Source: Eubacterium uniforme (GTDB lineage Bacteria > Bacillota > Clostridia > Lachnospirales > Lachnospiraceae). Taken from it: 64,000 nt of DNA. The notes under the pieces were generated by a model. That model was not told the DNA's origin. It did no database searches and saw only the letters and a program-made list of their open reading frames with translations. Location of the stretch: positions 104,365 through 168,364 of the forward strand of contig NZ_FUXZ01000009.1 of NCBI RefSeq assembly GCF_900167115.1, given 5' to 3'. The position numbers and the translations under genes were made by a program. Below, piece by piece: positions 55,942 to 64,000 of the stretch. Numbering within the stretch: the stretch's first letter is position 1; every line of letters starts with the position of its first letter.

Positions 55942-56316
55942 ATGGCATTACAAGAATCTGGGGAAATGTATGTTGAAGCAATATATGTATTATCACAAAC
56001 ATCCTCTACTGTTAGAAGCATTGATGTTGGCGAGTATTTAGGTTATTCCAAGCCATCAGTAAGTCGAGCTATCGGGGTATTAAAAAAAGAAGGTCTTGTT
56101 GAAACAGATGATTCAGGATTTTTAAAATTAACCAAAGAAGGCAAACTTCTTGGGAAACATATTTATGAACGCCATACTGTATTGACACAAGTACTTATAA
56201 ATCTTGGTGTTGATGAAAAAACTGCTTCCGAAGATGCATGTAGAATAGAACATTACATAAGCGATAAAACATTTAACGCTATAAAAAAACACATAAAAAA
56301 ATATGGTTCAAAATAA
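55942..56316 (+). CDS. DtxR/MntR-family metal-dependent regulator, short form
   Basis: The 124-residue protein has an N-terminal winged helix (about 1-70: YLGYSKPSVSRAIGVLKKEGLVE) and a dimerisation domain (about 70-124) but no C-terminal SH3-like domain. By alignment to MntR and DtxR, the likely ligands are Met9, Glu12, His78, Cys100, Glu103 and His104. Met9 and Cys100 are the DtxR/IdeR (iron) type, whereas MntR has Asp and Glu there. It is divergent to the feo operon, and its predicted operators fill the space between. It would repress feo when iron is plentiful. The start has AAAGGAG. Confidence 0.92.
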   Translation: MALQESGEMYVEAIYVLSQTSSTVRSIDVGEYLGYSKPSVSRAIGVLKKEGLVETDDSGFLKLTKEGKLLGKHIYERHTVLTQVLINLGVDEKTASEDACRIEHYISDKTFNAIKKHIKKYGSK

Positions 56317-56350
56317 AAAGCAATGAGTAATATACTCATTGCTTTTTATT
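56312..56350 (+). terminator. Terminator of the regulator gene
   Basis: A long perfect stem of 18 bp, including the stop codon (AATAAAAAGCAATGAGTA and complement), with a 3-base loop and a T tract. It is also well placed for the converging EAL gene. Confidence 0.9.
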
Positions 56351-56389
56351 ATATAAGTTATTATCTAAAATTTTATAATTCGCAAAATA

Positions 56390-58066
56390 TCATTCAAGCA
56401 ATTCTGGATGCTCCCTACTTATCAATTCGAAACATTCCACTTCTTTTCCTTGAATCTCTTGAATTGTCAGTAGATATACACGCTCCCCTTCTGATGATAT
56501 ATTTGTCAACCTCACCGAATGCCACACCGGCTTATCTCCATTAAGTATTATTCTAAAAAATCCTTGAACAAAACCCTTTGGGCTTTCATCGACTCGTTGG
56601 AATACATTATCAAGATTTAAAAATTTTAAATATCTTTCCTGATCTACCGAAGCTACTTGTGCTTCACAAAATTTATAAACACTCTTTTCCAACGAAGCTT
56701 CTCGATCATACTCAGGCAACTCACTTGATACATGTATCCTATGTGCTATATCGCTTTCTGGATAAAATAATACGACCACCTCATAAGTTTCAAAAAGAGA
56801 ATTACTATATTTTAATATCCTTTTGGCATTCTGTATTTCGTTCTCCGAATCAAAAGTAGGTAAGTACAAAGCAATCATAGCCCTGTCAGTTGTTTTAGCA
56901 ATACACTTAACACTCACCCTAAAAAAGGTATCCTTATAGCCGCGCTCTAGTTTCTGTATATCTCCTTTATTTATTGCATCATCTATCATTTTTTTCATAA
57001 TCAAATATTGATCACTTCTACGATCAGTATATTCCTGTTCAACCTCTTCTATATTATTATAGCCTAATCTTTTTAAACTCTTTAAATACGCATTACTAAC
57101 GTATGCAAATTTCATACTCTTTTTTGTTATTTCAGCTAAAGCTAATGGAATTCCACCTTCTAATTTATGTATTCTAGTATCATCATCATCTAATTCCATT
57201 TCTGTCAATTCTTCAAGTGGACGCGTACTTACAAAATTCAATTGTCCTATCTTGCTCCAATACTGTCTATCCTCAAAAGATTCTACATTTGAAATATCCT
57301 CATCAATCAACTCAATCAAACTTGATTTGGATATAGGTTTTGAATAATAATAACCTTGAAGGGCTTCGCATCCAACCGATGACAAAAATTCCTGCTGTTC
57401 CTTAGTTTCCACACCTTCTGAAAGAGTATGAATACCCAAAGTTTTAGCCATATTGATAAGTGATGCTAACAATCGTCTTCCCTTCATTGAAAAATTCTCA
57501 AGAAAAAGCATATCAAATTTCATAACATCAAAATTATAATCCTTAAGAACATTCAATGAAGAATAACCACTTCCAAAGTCATCCATCCAAATAGAGAAAC
57601 CTGCTTTCATAAACTCATCTAATGTTTCACTAAAAACCTTTGTTTCATCCATCATCAAACTTTCTGTAATTTCAAGATTAATAGCATTATGTGGAACGTC
57701 ATACCTTTCAAGAGTATTAACTACCTTTTCATAAAAATCCTTATGTTTAAAATCCTGTCTAGAAAGATTTACTGAAAAAGTATTAATTAATGTTCCGCGA
57801 CTCTTTAATTCTTGATATAATTCACAGGTCTGACGTAACACTTCCATATCAAGATCAAATATCAAATTATTTTTTTCTAATGCTGGTATAAACAATGCTG
57901 GTGAAGCCATACCATTATCCGGTTCAATCCATCTTGCCAATGCTTCAGCACACATAATCTTCTTTGTAACCGAACGATAAATCGGTTGATAAAAAGCTTG
58001 TATATACCCTTTTTCAAGAGCCTCAGAAAAATGCTCTATAAAATAGTTTTCTTCATTATAACCCAT
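56390..58066 (-). CDS. EAL-domain cyclic-di-GMP phosphodiesterase
   Basis: The protein has 558 residues from the ATG at 58066, chosen for GGAGG seven bases upstream. The EAL domain (about 8-245) shows AEALARW, LEITES, DDFGSGYSSL, EGVETKEQQ and QGYYYSKP, so all metal and catalytic residues are present and it should hydrolyse c-di-GMP. The C-terminal 300 residues are PAS-like and unclassified, with a MKFAYVSNAYLKSL start typical of a PAS domain. There is no membrane helix. It could act against the diguanylate cyclase at 48534. Confidence 0.88.
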   Translation of the reverse strand: MGYNEENYFIEHFSEALEKGYIQAFYQPIYRSVTKKIMCAEALARWIEPDNGMASPALFIPALEKNNLIFDLDMEVLRQTCELYQELKSRGTLINTFSVNLSRQDFKHKDFYEKVVNTLERYDVPHNAINLEITESLMMDETKVFSETLDEFMKAGFSIWMDDFGSGYSSLNVLKDYNFDVMKFDMLFLENFSMKGRRLLASLINMAKTLGIHTLSEGVETKEQQEFLSSVGCEALQGYYYSKPISKSSLIELIDEDISNVESFEDRQYWSKIGQLNFVSTRPLEELTEMELDDDDTRIHKLEGGIPLALAEITKKSMKFAYVSNAYLKSLKRLGYNNIEEVEQEYTDRRSDQYLIMKKMIDDAINKGDIQKLERGYKDTFFRVSVKCIAKTTDRAMIALYLPTFDSENEIQNAKRILKYSNSLFETYEVVVLFYPESDIAHRIHVSSELPEYDREASLEKSVYKFCEAQVASVDQERYLKFLNLDNVFQRVDESPKGFVQGFFRIILNGDKPVWHSVRLTNISSEGERVYLLTIQEIQGKEVECFELISREHPELLE

Positions 58067-58224
58067 AGTGATCCTCCCCCATAAATAGGACCCATAATTC
58101 AATAAGTCAAAACTAAATAATACTATACCTTCTATACTTTCTACTATACCACATAATTTGATTTATGAACACATATATATTTAAACAATATTTTAACTGA
58201 AAATAGCAATGTTTTTTGCATATA

Positions 58225-59378
58225 TTTTTAAAGTAGTTAAAAACCGTCGTATGAATTGATTATTTTTATGATGCTATGTTTTTTAATTCTTCCTGGTATA
58301 ATTCCTCTGATGTTTTGAAGTTAAACATTCTCCTAGGATAGTGATTCATCCAATATTCAATCTCTTCAACCTTCTCTTTTGTTATATTATCAAAATCTTT
58401 ACCTTTAGGAATCCTTCTTCTTATAAATCTGTTTCCATTTTCATTAGTTCCTCTTTCCCAAGATGAATATGGATGACAATAGTATATCTCTATTCTTTTC
58501 CCCTCATGTATTGATGATTTAATCATATCATCATAATCAGAAAACTCAGAGCCATTATCTACAGTTATAGTTTTAAAGATTTCCGAGAATTTTTTACCAA
58601 AGTATTTTTCTATGTTATTTAATTCTTTTACTACAGATTCAGATTTTTGATTCTTCATAAATCTAATAATCTCTTTTCTAGTTTTTCTCTCTGTTAAAAC
58701 TAATAAACATCCTTTTGTTATACCCTTTCGTCCTTTTACTGTATCCATTTCCCAATGTCCAAATGTTTCCCTATCATCTACTTCCTTTGGTCTATCTGTA
58801 ATTAATGGGACCTCTTTTTTTAATGTTTTATATTTTGCAACAGAAATAGCTCTCTTATTTCTTTTTCTTTTTACAGGTAAATTACTTAGAGATAATCTAG
58901 CAAATAAATCCATATCTATATAGTTGTATAATGTCCTAACACATATATGAAATTTAAATCCAGCCTTTTTTGCTTCAGCTATCGCTACTTCAGGACTATG
59001 ATTATTTTCAACTATGTCTTTTTCAATAAAATCTGCATACTCTCTTTGTTTATCAATTTTTAAATATTTTGGACCTCTCTTTGAGACATTTATATCTGTT
59101 ATTTCCTGAGCTTTATTATAACTATACTTATTAGTAGTTGTAAGATCTGAATTAGTATGTTCATACATACCTTTTTTTAATTCTCTGCATATTGTACTTT
59201 GGCTAAATCCTAATATCTTAGATATTTCTCTACCAGAATGTCCGTTATTATATAGAGCTTCAATTTTAATTCTATCTTCTCTTCTCAAATGTCTATATGG
59301 TCTTTTTACTCTTGCTGCAATCATTTTATCATCTCCCAGTAAATACTTAATATCTACTGTATTATAGCACCTTAAAAA
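58225..59378 (-). mobile_element. IS30-family insertion sequence
   Basis: About 1154 bp holding one transposase gene. The ends TTTTTAAAGTAG (58225 on) and the reverse complement of 59378 (TTTTTAAGGTGC) match at 17 of the first 25 positions without gaps, as expected of imperfect terminal repeats in this family. No clear target duplication is seen. It lies exactly between the chromosomal EAL gene and the conjugation module. Confidence 0.65.
58266..59324 (-). CDS. IS30-family transposase
   Basis: The protein has 352 residues: an N-terminal helix-turn-helix (YRHLRREDRIKIEALYNN, ISKILGFSQSTICREL), and a DDE domain with Asp194 in WEMDTVKG, Asp256 in TVDNGSEF and Glu295 in ERGTNENG, the family triad. 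All parts look intact, so it may be active. The ribosome site is GGGAG. An upstream -10 TATAAT lies near the right terminal repeat. Confidence 0.92.
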   Translation of the reverse strand: MIAARVKRPYRHLRREDRIKIEALYNNGHSGREISKILGFSQSTICRELKKGMYEHTNSDLTTTNKYSYNKAQEITDINVSKRGPKYLKIDKQREYADFIEKDIVENNHSPEVAIAEAKKAGFKFHICVRTLYNYIDMDLFARLSLSNLPVKRKRNKRAISVAKYKTLKKEVPLITDRPKEVDDRETFGHWEMDTVKGRKGITKGCLLVLTERKTRKEIIRFMKNQKSESVVKELNNIEKYFGKKFSEIFKTITVDNGSEFSDYDDMIKSSIHEGKRIEIYYCHPYSSWERGTNENGNRFIRRRIPKGKDFDNITKEKVEEIEYWMNHYPRRMFNFKTSEELYQEELKNIAS

Positions 59379-59385
59379 GAAAAAA

Positions 59386-60480
59386 TTATCTAGTTTTTGA
59401 AATAACCTTAAAGTTTTCTTTCGGAATCAATTCATCCATTTTTTTATATGCTAATTTTAAATCATTTTCTGTATTTCTAGCTAACTCTTTATATTCATCT
59501 ATTTTCTTTTCAATATCCATTTCTTCTATTTTTAATCCCTTATCTTTTATTAATTCAATTCCTCTATTATATTTTTCAACCACATAATCAGCTATATCTT
59601 GACTTTCTCTAATTGCTTTAATAAGTTCATTTGGTTCTTTTTCCAAAACCTCAATCCAACTTTGAATATAAGCTTTATGATTATCATCTATGTCTTTATT
59701 TGGTTCAATTCCAATATCCTGATATATGAATGCTGAAGATATTTCTGCTCTTAATTCTTCCCTTGCATAATCTTCACTACCAAACAGATTTTTTATGTTT
59801 CTATTCAATCTTGATTCATGACCTGTCGCATGGGATGTTTCATGTAAAAAAGTAGATAAATATTCTTCTGCAGTTCTAAAGCTATACATGTTAGGTAATT
59901 GAATATAATCTCCTACAGGACTATAAAAAGCACTATTACCGCCAGTTCTAAATCCCAAAGGTTCCATTTCAGATAGAATTGCATCTCTTATTTCTATAAC
60001 ATTACTTTCATCAAATACTTTATGTTCCATTAATTCCTTAACTGGTATTCCATCAATCTGTTCAGCATTGAAAACATGACTAACTCTTATGATAGGTTTT
60101 ATTCTTTCATCATATTCTTCTGATGTCATTTCACCTCTATTGACTTTCATCTTGAATTCATGTACTTCATCGGATGTTAATATTTTTTTCTCTTGAACAT
60201 CATAAATAGAATAAAACTCTATAGGTATTCCTTTTTCGCCTTTTTTTACTTTCCATCCATTCTTTTCAGCTTGTTTAAATGTGCAGAATCGATTATCTTT
60301 ATAATTTCTATTTTGCGATACCATCATTAAAATCATTCTATTTAATCCCTTATAAGCCTTTTTGGTATCTGCATTTTCAGGAAGTTCAATCATCCAGCCT
60401 TGTCGCCATGGTATCTTATCTTCTTTTAAGGCATTTTTAAACATATCTATTATTTCTTCTCTTGCTTTATTCGTGTTCAT
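59386..60480 (-). CDS. ArdC-like protein: N-terminal ssDNA-binding plus zincin domain
   Basis: The protein has 364 residues. The N-terminal half (about 1-140) matches the ArdC N-terminal domain (NTNKAREEIIDMFKNALKEDKIPWRQGW; FCTFKQAEKNGWKVKKGEKG). The C-terminal half (about 150-330) is a metallopeptidase-like domain with HETSH at 213-217 followed by ATGHESRL. ArdC-type proteins protect incoming conjugative DNA from host restriction. Codons are more AT-rich than in the chromosomal part. The right end of the IS30 copy lies eight bases past its stop. Confidence 0.85.
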   Translation of the reverse strand: MNTNKAREEIIDMFKNALKEDKIPWRQGWMIELPENADTKKAYKGLNRMILMMVSQNRNYKDNRFCTFKQAEKNGWKVKKGEKGIPIEFYSIYDVQEKKILTSDEVHEFKMKVNRGEMTSEEYDERIKPIIRVSHVFNAEQIDGIPVKELMEHKVFDESNVIEIRDAILSEMEPLGFRTGGNSAFYSPVGDYIQLPNMYSFRTAEEYLSTFLHETSHATGHESRLNRNIKNLFGSEDYAREELRAEISSAFIYQDIGIEPNKDIDDNHKAYIQSWIEVLEKEPNELIKAIRESQDIADYVVEKYNRGIELIKDKGLKIEEMDIEKKIDEYKELARNTENDLKLAYKKMDELIPKENFKVISKTR

Positions 60481-60493
60481 ATAAACTCCTTAT

Positions 60494-62728
60494 CTAGCCT
60501 TTTAAAACTATTGAGGCTTCATATAACTGTTCTATTTCATCTAAATCTCTATCTAATGAAATAATATCTTTAATCTGTTCTGGACTATAATCTAGTTTAT
60601 ATAAAGATTTTAGTATTTCTTTTCTTCTTGCATCCAATATATCTGATGCATATAAACCTATTAAATCCATATTTTTAAATAAGTTCTTTTTTTCTCTAGT
60701 TGTTCTTTTATTTTCTATAAATTCTTCTTCTGAAATAATATTTTCAATTTCTTCATCAGATAACTTAATCAATTCATTAATATCGTCTTCAATTGTTTTA
60801 TCATTATCTTCGTCAAAATCATAATTCAAAAAGCTTAGAATATTTACTGTTGTTTCAACCACTTTACCTGATTCTTTTTGTGCTAAATAATAATCAATTT
60901 TTTTCTTATTATCAAAGATTAATTCATAATAATCGTTTGCTTCTTCTCTTTGTTTGCGTATTAATTCCATATATTTTACTGGTTCAAATGAACCATACGA
61001 CATAGCATACGAATTAATCTTATGGTTCCAAGGATACCATTTAAAATCCATTAAAGCTCTTTCACCTCGTACAAAGACGATTTCTTTATTATTTGGTAAT
61101 AATCTTATTTCATTTGGATCCATTAAATCACGAGCTATTACATCCACTGAATTGCTGCTACTTCCATGAGAGCCTTTACTTTCTGAAGAAGATTTTTTAT
61201 AAATTGTCCATTTACCTAATAGCTCGGATATATATTTAAATGTACCATGTTCATTGCCACCTAAATAAATGAATGTATCACAGTTTCCTACAACCCCTTC
61301 CCATGTATCATTTTTAAAAAGTTCTTTCATTTGAGCTAACGATTGTAAGAATATCGCACAATATATACCTCTACTTCTAACTGTTGCAAGTTTTTCCTTA
61401 AACCCAGAAGGCATTTTTATATTTGCAAATTCATCAAGCCAAAAGCCTACATCTAACGGTAATCTATCATTATCATAAAATCTAGCTTGATAATACAATT
61501 CTTGAAATAATAATGTATAAATCATCCCCGGCACAAAGTTATAAGTTTTATCATCATCTGGAATAGTTATAAATAAATGTGATTTTGTAATACCATCCCC
61601 ATTTTTTCCAATGCCAAATTCTTCAATTGGTATGTCATTATCTTTTAATAATTCATGCAATTCTTTATTTCTCCATGTTGAAAATCTAGAATTGCATGAA
61701 ATAATAATTGACCTTAATGTATCACCTGCTCCTTTACTCATATCCTCATAAGAATATCTTGCATCATCATCTACTGGAAGTTCCTTAAATAAACGTTCTA
61801 ACATAGATGGTTGCATATCTCCTGTTCTCGGATCAGTTATTACATCTGCTCTATGAATAAAATCCAAAAATGTTACAAGATTCATTTCGTAATGAACCTG
61901 ATCATCATCTTCTCTAGAACCATAATTTGTCCAATCAATATCACAAGGAGTATGTTGCCATATAAACGAGAAAATAGACTTAATATATAGATGTTCAGCC
62001 TTATCCCAAAACGGATCTCCACCTGTCATTTCAGTTTCAGGCTTTGTATTATCTAAAATGTTTGTAATTAACATTTCAAGAGTTGTAGTATCTCTGATAT
62101 AAGGAAAAGGATTAAAATGCATTGATTTCGACATATTAACCGTATCAATAAAATAAACTCTTGTATTTTCTTGACTAGCAAGATAATTACCGTATTTTTT
62201 TATCAAGCTACCTTTTGGATCTGTATAAATCATACTACTATGATTTACTAATAAATTAGGAGTTAAAATACTCGCAGACTTACCAGTTCCAGAACCACCT
62301 GCAATAAAAGTATTATTATTAAGTAATGTAGATTCATCATATCTAAACCTTATATTTTCAGACAAAATCTTATTATTTGATTTATCTTCCCTGTCTTCAA
62401 ATTTTTTATTAAAAGCTTTAACGTTACCCCATTTAGCAGAACCATATTCTTCTCCAGGCATAAAATTATAAGTACTATCTGCCAACTTATATACAAAGAA
62501 TAAAAACCAAACTACAATGCCACCTAATATACAAAATATAGTCTTATCATTAAAATAATCCTTTTTTGGATGTTTTATGTAATACATTAAATAATCCATG
62601 GCATTATCAAAATTTAATCCTTTAGTAATAAATAAAGCTGAAGCACAAAAACAAATATAAATTATCATTACCAGAAAAATAGAAAAAACAATAATAGTAT
62701 TTCTTCTTTTTACATTTTTTCGTTGCAT
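60494..62728 (-). CDS. VirD4/TraG-type conjugative coupling protein
   Basis: The protein has 744 residues with two N-terminal transmembrane helices (about 11-35 and 62-83), then a large ATPase domain with Walker A GGSGTGKS (144-151) and Walker B FWLDEFANI; the T4CP motif 3 QSLAQMKELF follows. The family couples the relaxosome to the type IV secretion channel. It is 14 bp upstream of ArdC and five bases below the PcfB-like gene, so all are in one operon. The C-terminal 120 residues are an acidic extension. Confidence 0.93.
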   Translation of the reverse strand: MQRKNVKRRNTIIVFSIFLVMIIYICFCASALFITKGLNFDNAMDYLMYYIKHPKKDYFNDKTIFCILGGIVVWFLFFVYKLADSTYNFMPGEEYGSAKWGNVKAFNKKFEDREDKSNNKILSENIRFRYDESTLLNNNTFIAGGSGTGKSASILTPNLLVNHSSMIYTDPKGSLIKKYGNYLASQENTRVYFIDTVNMSKSMHFNPFPYIRDTTTLEMLITNILDNTKPETEMTGGDPFWDKAEHLYIKSIFSFIWQHTPCDIDWTNYGSREDDDQVHYEMNLVTFLDFIHRADVITDPRTGDMQPSMLERLFKELPVDDDARYSYEDMSKGAGDTLRSIIISCNSRFSTWRNKELHELLKDNDIPIEEFGIGKNGDGITKSHLFITIPDDDKTYNFVPGMIYTLLFQELYYQARFYDNDRLPLDVGFWLDEFANIKMPSGFKEKLATVRSRGIYCAIFLQSLAQMKELFKNDTWEGVVGNCDTFIYLGGNEHGTFKYISELLGKWTIYKKSSSESKGSHGSSSNSVDVIARDLMDPNEIRLLPNNKEIVFVRGERALMDFKWYPWNHKINSYAMSYGSFEPVKYMELIRKQREEANDYYELIFDNKKKIDYYLAQKESGKVVETTVNILSFLNYDFDEDNDKTIEDDINELIKLSDEEIENIISEEEFIENKRTTREKKNLFKNMDLIGLYASDILDARRKEILKSLYKLDYSPEQIKDIISLDRDLDEIEQLYEASIVLKG

Positions 62729-62732
62729 ATTA

Positions 62733-63764
62733 TCACTTCCTATTTTTTATTTTTGAGATATTATTTTTATTAATCTTATCTTTAGATTTAATAGAATTAT
62801 TACTAATTTCCTTATCAAATTTATTCCACCCTGGGCTAAAATAATTACATAAATCCTTATTAGATATTATTTCAGTTTTTTTAGTATTTCCCTTACTTAT
62901 TCTTTGCACAGCTGAAGTAGAATCTTTATGTAAAAATGTAGTAGCTGTCTTATTATCTTTAGAAATATAAATATCTTCATTTTTTACGGCCATCATCAAA
63001 AAGCTTCCTTCATCATATGAACCAGGAACTTTGAAATAAAAAATATTTTTACCTTCTGATTGATACAATTTTTCCATATCTAATGATATTTTTTCATAAT
63101 CATTATTATTAGATAAAATCTTATATTTTTCTATTTTAGAAGCTGTTTTCAAATCATTAATATCCTTCTCAATATCTATATTTTCAGATTTTTCTTTTTT
63201 TTTAGAGGTTTCCTGTTCAACTTTTTCAGCCATTAATGACGATGTTTTATCAAATTTCTCTTTTTCTTCAATTGATGCATTATCATAATATTCTTCTTCT
63301 GTAATCTCGCTTATTTTTTGAAGACTGTTAAATTTATAAATTTCACATATATCATTTATCTTATCTATATCTTGCGGATTAACAGCAATTTGTATATGAT
63401 TATCTCCATGATTCAAATCTGGAAGCACAGCAAAAGGAACTCTATGTTTCTTAAAAATTTTAAAAAAATCCTCAAGTTCTTTTTCATCTTCACTAGGAAT
63501 ATCTATAATTCTATAATTACCACCTGTTATCTTTTCCATAGTTCCAATTGATACTGAATTATATGGTCTGTTAATTCCAGGAAGTGACAAATCCCAAAAA
63601 TGTAATTTCATCCTTATTTGAAGAGCTTTTAATGCACTTTTACTTATCGTTTTCCCTGCTAATTCACCTGCTCCTTTGATTAATAGTGCAACATCCTTTA
63701 AAGCTTCTCCTGAAAATCTTAAAACTTGAATAACTTCTGATAAATCTGCATTAATATCACTCAT
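62733..63764 (-). CDS. PcfB/DUF3801-like conjugation protein
   Basis: The protein has 343 residues. The N-terminal 145 residues (an all-alpha start, then KITGGNYRIIDIPSEDEKELEDFFKIFKKHRVPFAVLPDLN, QDIDKINDICEIYKF) resemble the DUF3801 domain of PcfB, which in Gram-positive conjugative systems works with the coupling protein. The rest is Lys/Glu/Ser-rich and low-complexity. Its stop is five bases before the coupling protein start. The link to PcfB is by layout rather than by a strong motif. Confidence 0.65.
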   Translation of the reverse strand: MSDINADLSEVIQVLRFSGEALKDVALLIKGAGELAGKTISKSALKALQIRMKLHFWDLSLPGINRPYNSVSIGTMEKITGGNYRIIDIPSEDEKELEDFFKIFKKHRVPFAVLPDLNHGDNHIQIAVNPQDIDKINDICEIYKFNSLQKISEITEEEYYDNASIEEKEKFDKTSSLMAEKVEQETSKKKEKSENIDIEKDINDLKTASKIEKYKILSNNNDYEKISLDMEKLYQSEGKNIFYFKVPGSYDEGSFLMMAVKNEDIYISKDNKTATTFLHKDSTSAVQRISKGNTKKTEIISNKDLCNYFSPGWNKFDKEISNNSIKSKDKINKNNISKIKNRK

Positions 63765-64000
63765 TACTTAACCCTCCATTTCTTAATAATTCTCTAGCTT
63801 GTTTCATTCCTTCAGCCGAATATTCTGGTCTTGCTATTTGCCAAACTTCATCTTCAGCAAGTCCATCTTCTGTTATTGCTTTTGTTATTTCTAATCTTTG
63901 TTCCTTTGTAAATTTACCGTTAAGTAAATATTCCAATAGATTTTCTTTTTTCTTTCTGATATTTTTTTTCTTTCTAGGTAATTCTATGTTAGTCTTCTGT
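63757..64000 (-). CDS. C-terminal end of a conjugation-module gene
   Basis: An open frame enters from outside the window and ends in TGA at 63757-63759, overlapping the ATG of the PcfB-like gene by eight bases. The visible 80 residues are a Lys/Arg-rich stretch (RKKKNIRKKKENLLEYLL) and a helical end with FTKEQRLEITKAI and EDEVWQIARPEYSAEGM. No family is recognised; the N-terminus is not in view. Confidence 0.7.
   Translation of the reverse strand, partial: QKTNIELPRKKKNIRKKKENLLEYLLNGKFTKEQRLEITKAITEDGLAEDEVWQIARPEYSAEGMKQARELLRNGGLSNE

Overview
The window is low-GC Gram-positive DNA, most likely from an anaerobic Lachnospiraceae-type Clostridium relative. Supporting signs are the strong AT bias, strong AGGAGG-type ribosome binding sites, a division (dcw) cluster of Firmicute type, a DUF4364-engB-lon-clpX-clpP-tig block, a class B sortase, and FeoA/FeoA/FeoB with a short DtxR regulator. 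Nearly all genes lie on the minus strand; only htpG, a malic enzyme and the DtxR-type regulator are on plus. Genus cannot be fixed from the sequence alone.

Layout. 1-8.4 kb: the 3' end of htpG, a secreted Fn3-type protein, a voltage-gated K+ channel, an ABC module with two membrane subunits, a class B sortase, rho and a small anchored protein. 8.6-19.6 kb: malic enzyme, a membrane-anchored polysaccharide deacetylase, DUF4364-engB-lon-clpX-clpP-tig (proteostasis block) and a lipoprotein. 19.8-20.6 kb: a seven-tRNA operon (Pro-Gly-Arg-His-Gln-Lys-Leu in transcription order) with a consensus promoter and a terminator. 20.7-26.4 kb: a DAK-type small protein with a UAG between its ribosome site and its conserved start, a HAD phosphatase, and a two-component system with its ABC-2 exporter. 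26.7-33 kb: a large BspA-like surface protein and a metal operon (DUF6110, P1B-ATPase, ZIP). 33-43 kb: dcw cluster mraZ-rsmH-ftsL-pbp-mraY-murD-ftsW-ftsQ-ftsZ with a clear mraZ promoter and four 10-bp MraZ-box-like repeats. 43-51 kb: lgt, ychF, a flavodoxin-fold oxidoreductase beside a decayed winged-helix gene, an XRE/membrane pair, a nucleotide-kinase-like/GNAT fusion and a LacI-sensor/GGDEF protein. 51-56.3 kb: eno, then the iron operon feoA-feoA-feoB-Cys-rich peptide and its divergent DtxR-family regulator. 56.4-58.1 kb: an EAL phosphodiesterase. 58.2-64 kb: an IS30-family element next to a conjugation module (ArdC-like, VirD4-like coupling protein, PcfB/DUF3801-like) that runs off the window.

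The most interesting system is a small metal regulon that can be read directly from DNA. A 16-bp palindrome GTTAG-N6-CTAAC occurs three times in exact form, plus one wider-spaced variant, between the feo operon and the DtxR-type gene; one copy fills the 17-bp spacer of a perfect feo promoter. The same palindrome lies just downstream of the -10 of the DUF6110/P-ATPase/ZIP operon, and directly against the -35 of the enolase promoter. The regulator carries the iron-type (DtxR-like Met/Cys) ligand set but lacks the C-terminal SH3-like domain. This links iron import, a P1B-ATPase/ZIP pair and a glycolytic enzyme under one predicted regulator.

Other notable points are OmpR-type direct repeats upstream of the ABC exporter next to the two-component genes, seven tRNA genes none of which encodes CCA, and the IS30 copy sitting exactly at the junction between chromosomal genes and the conjugative module.
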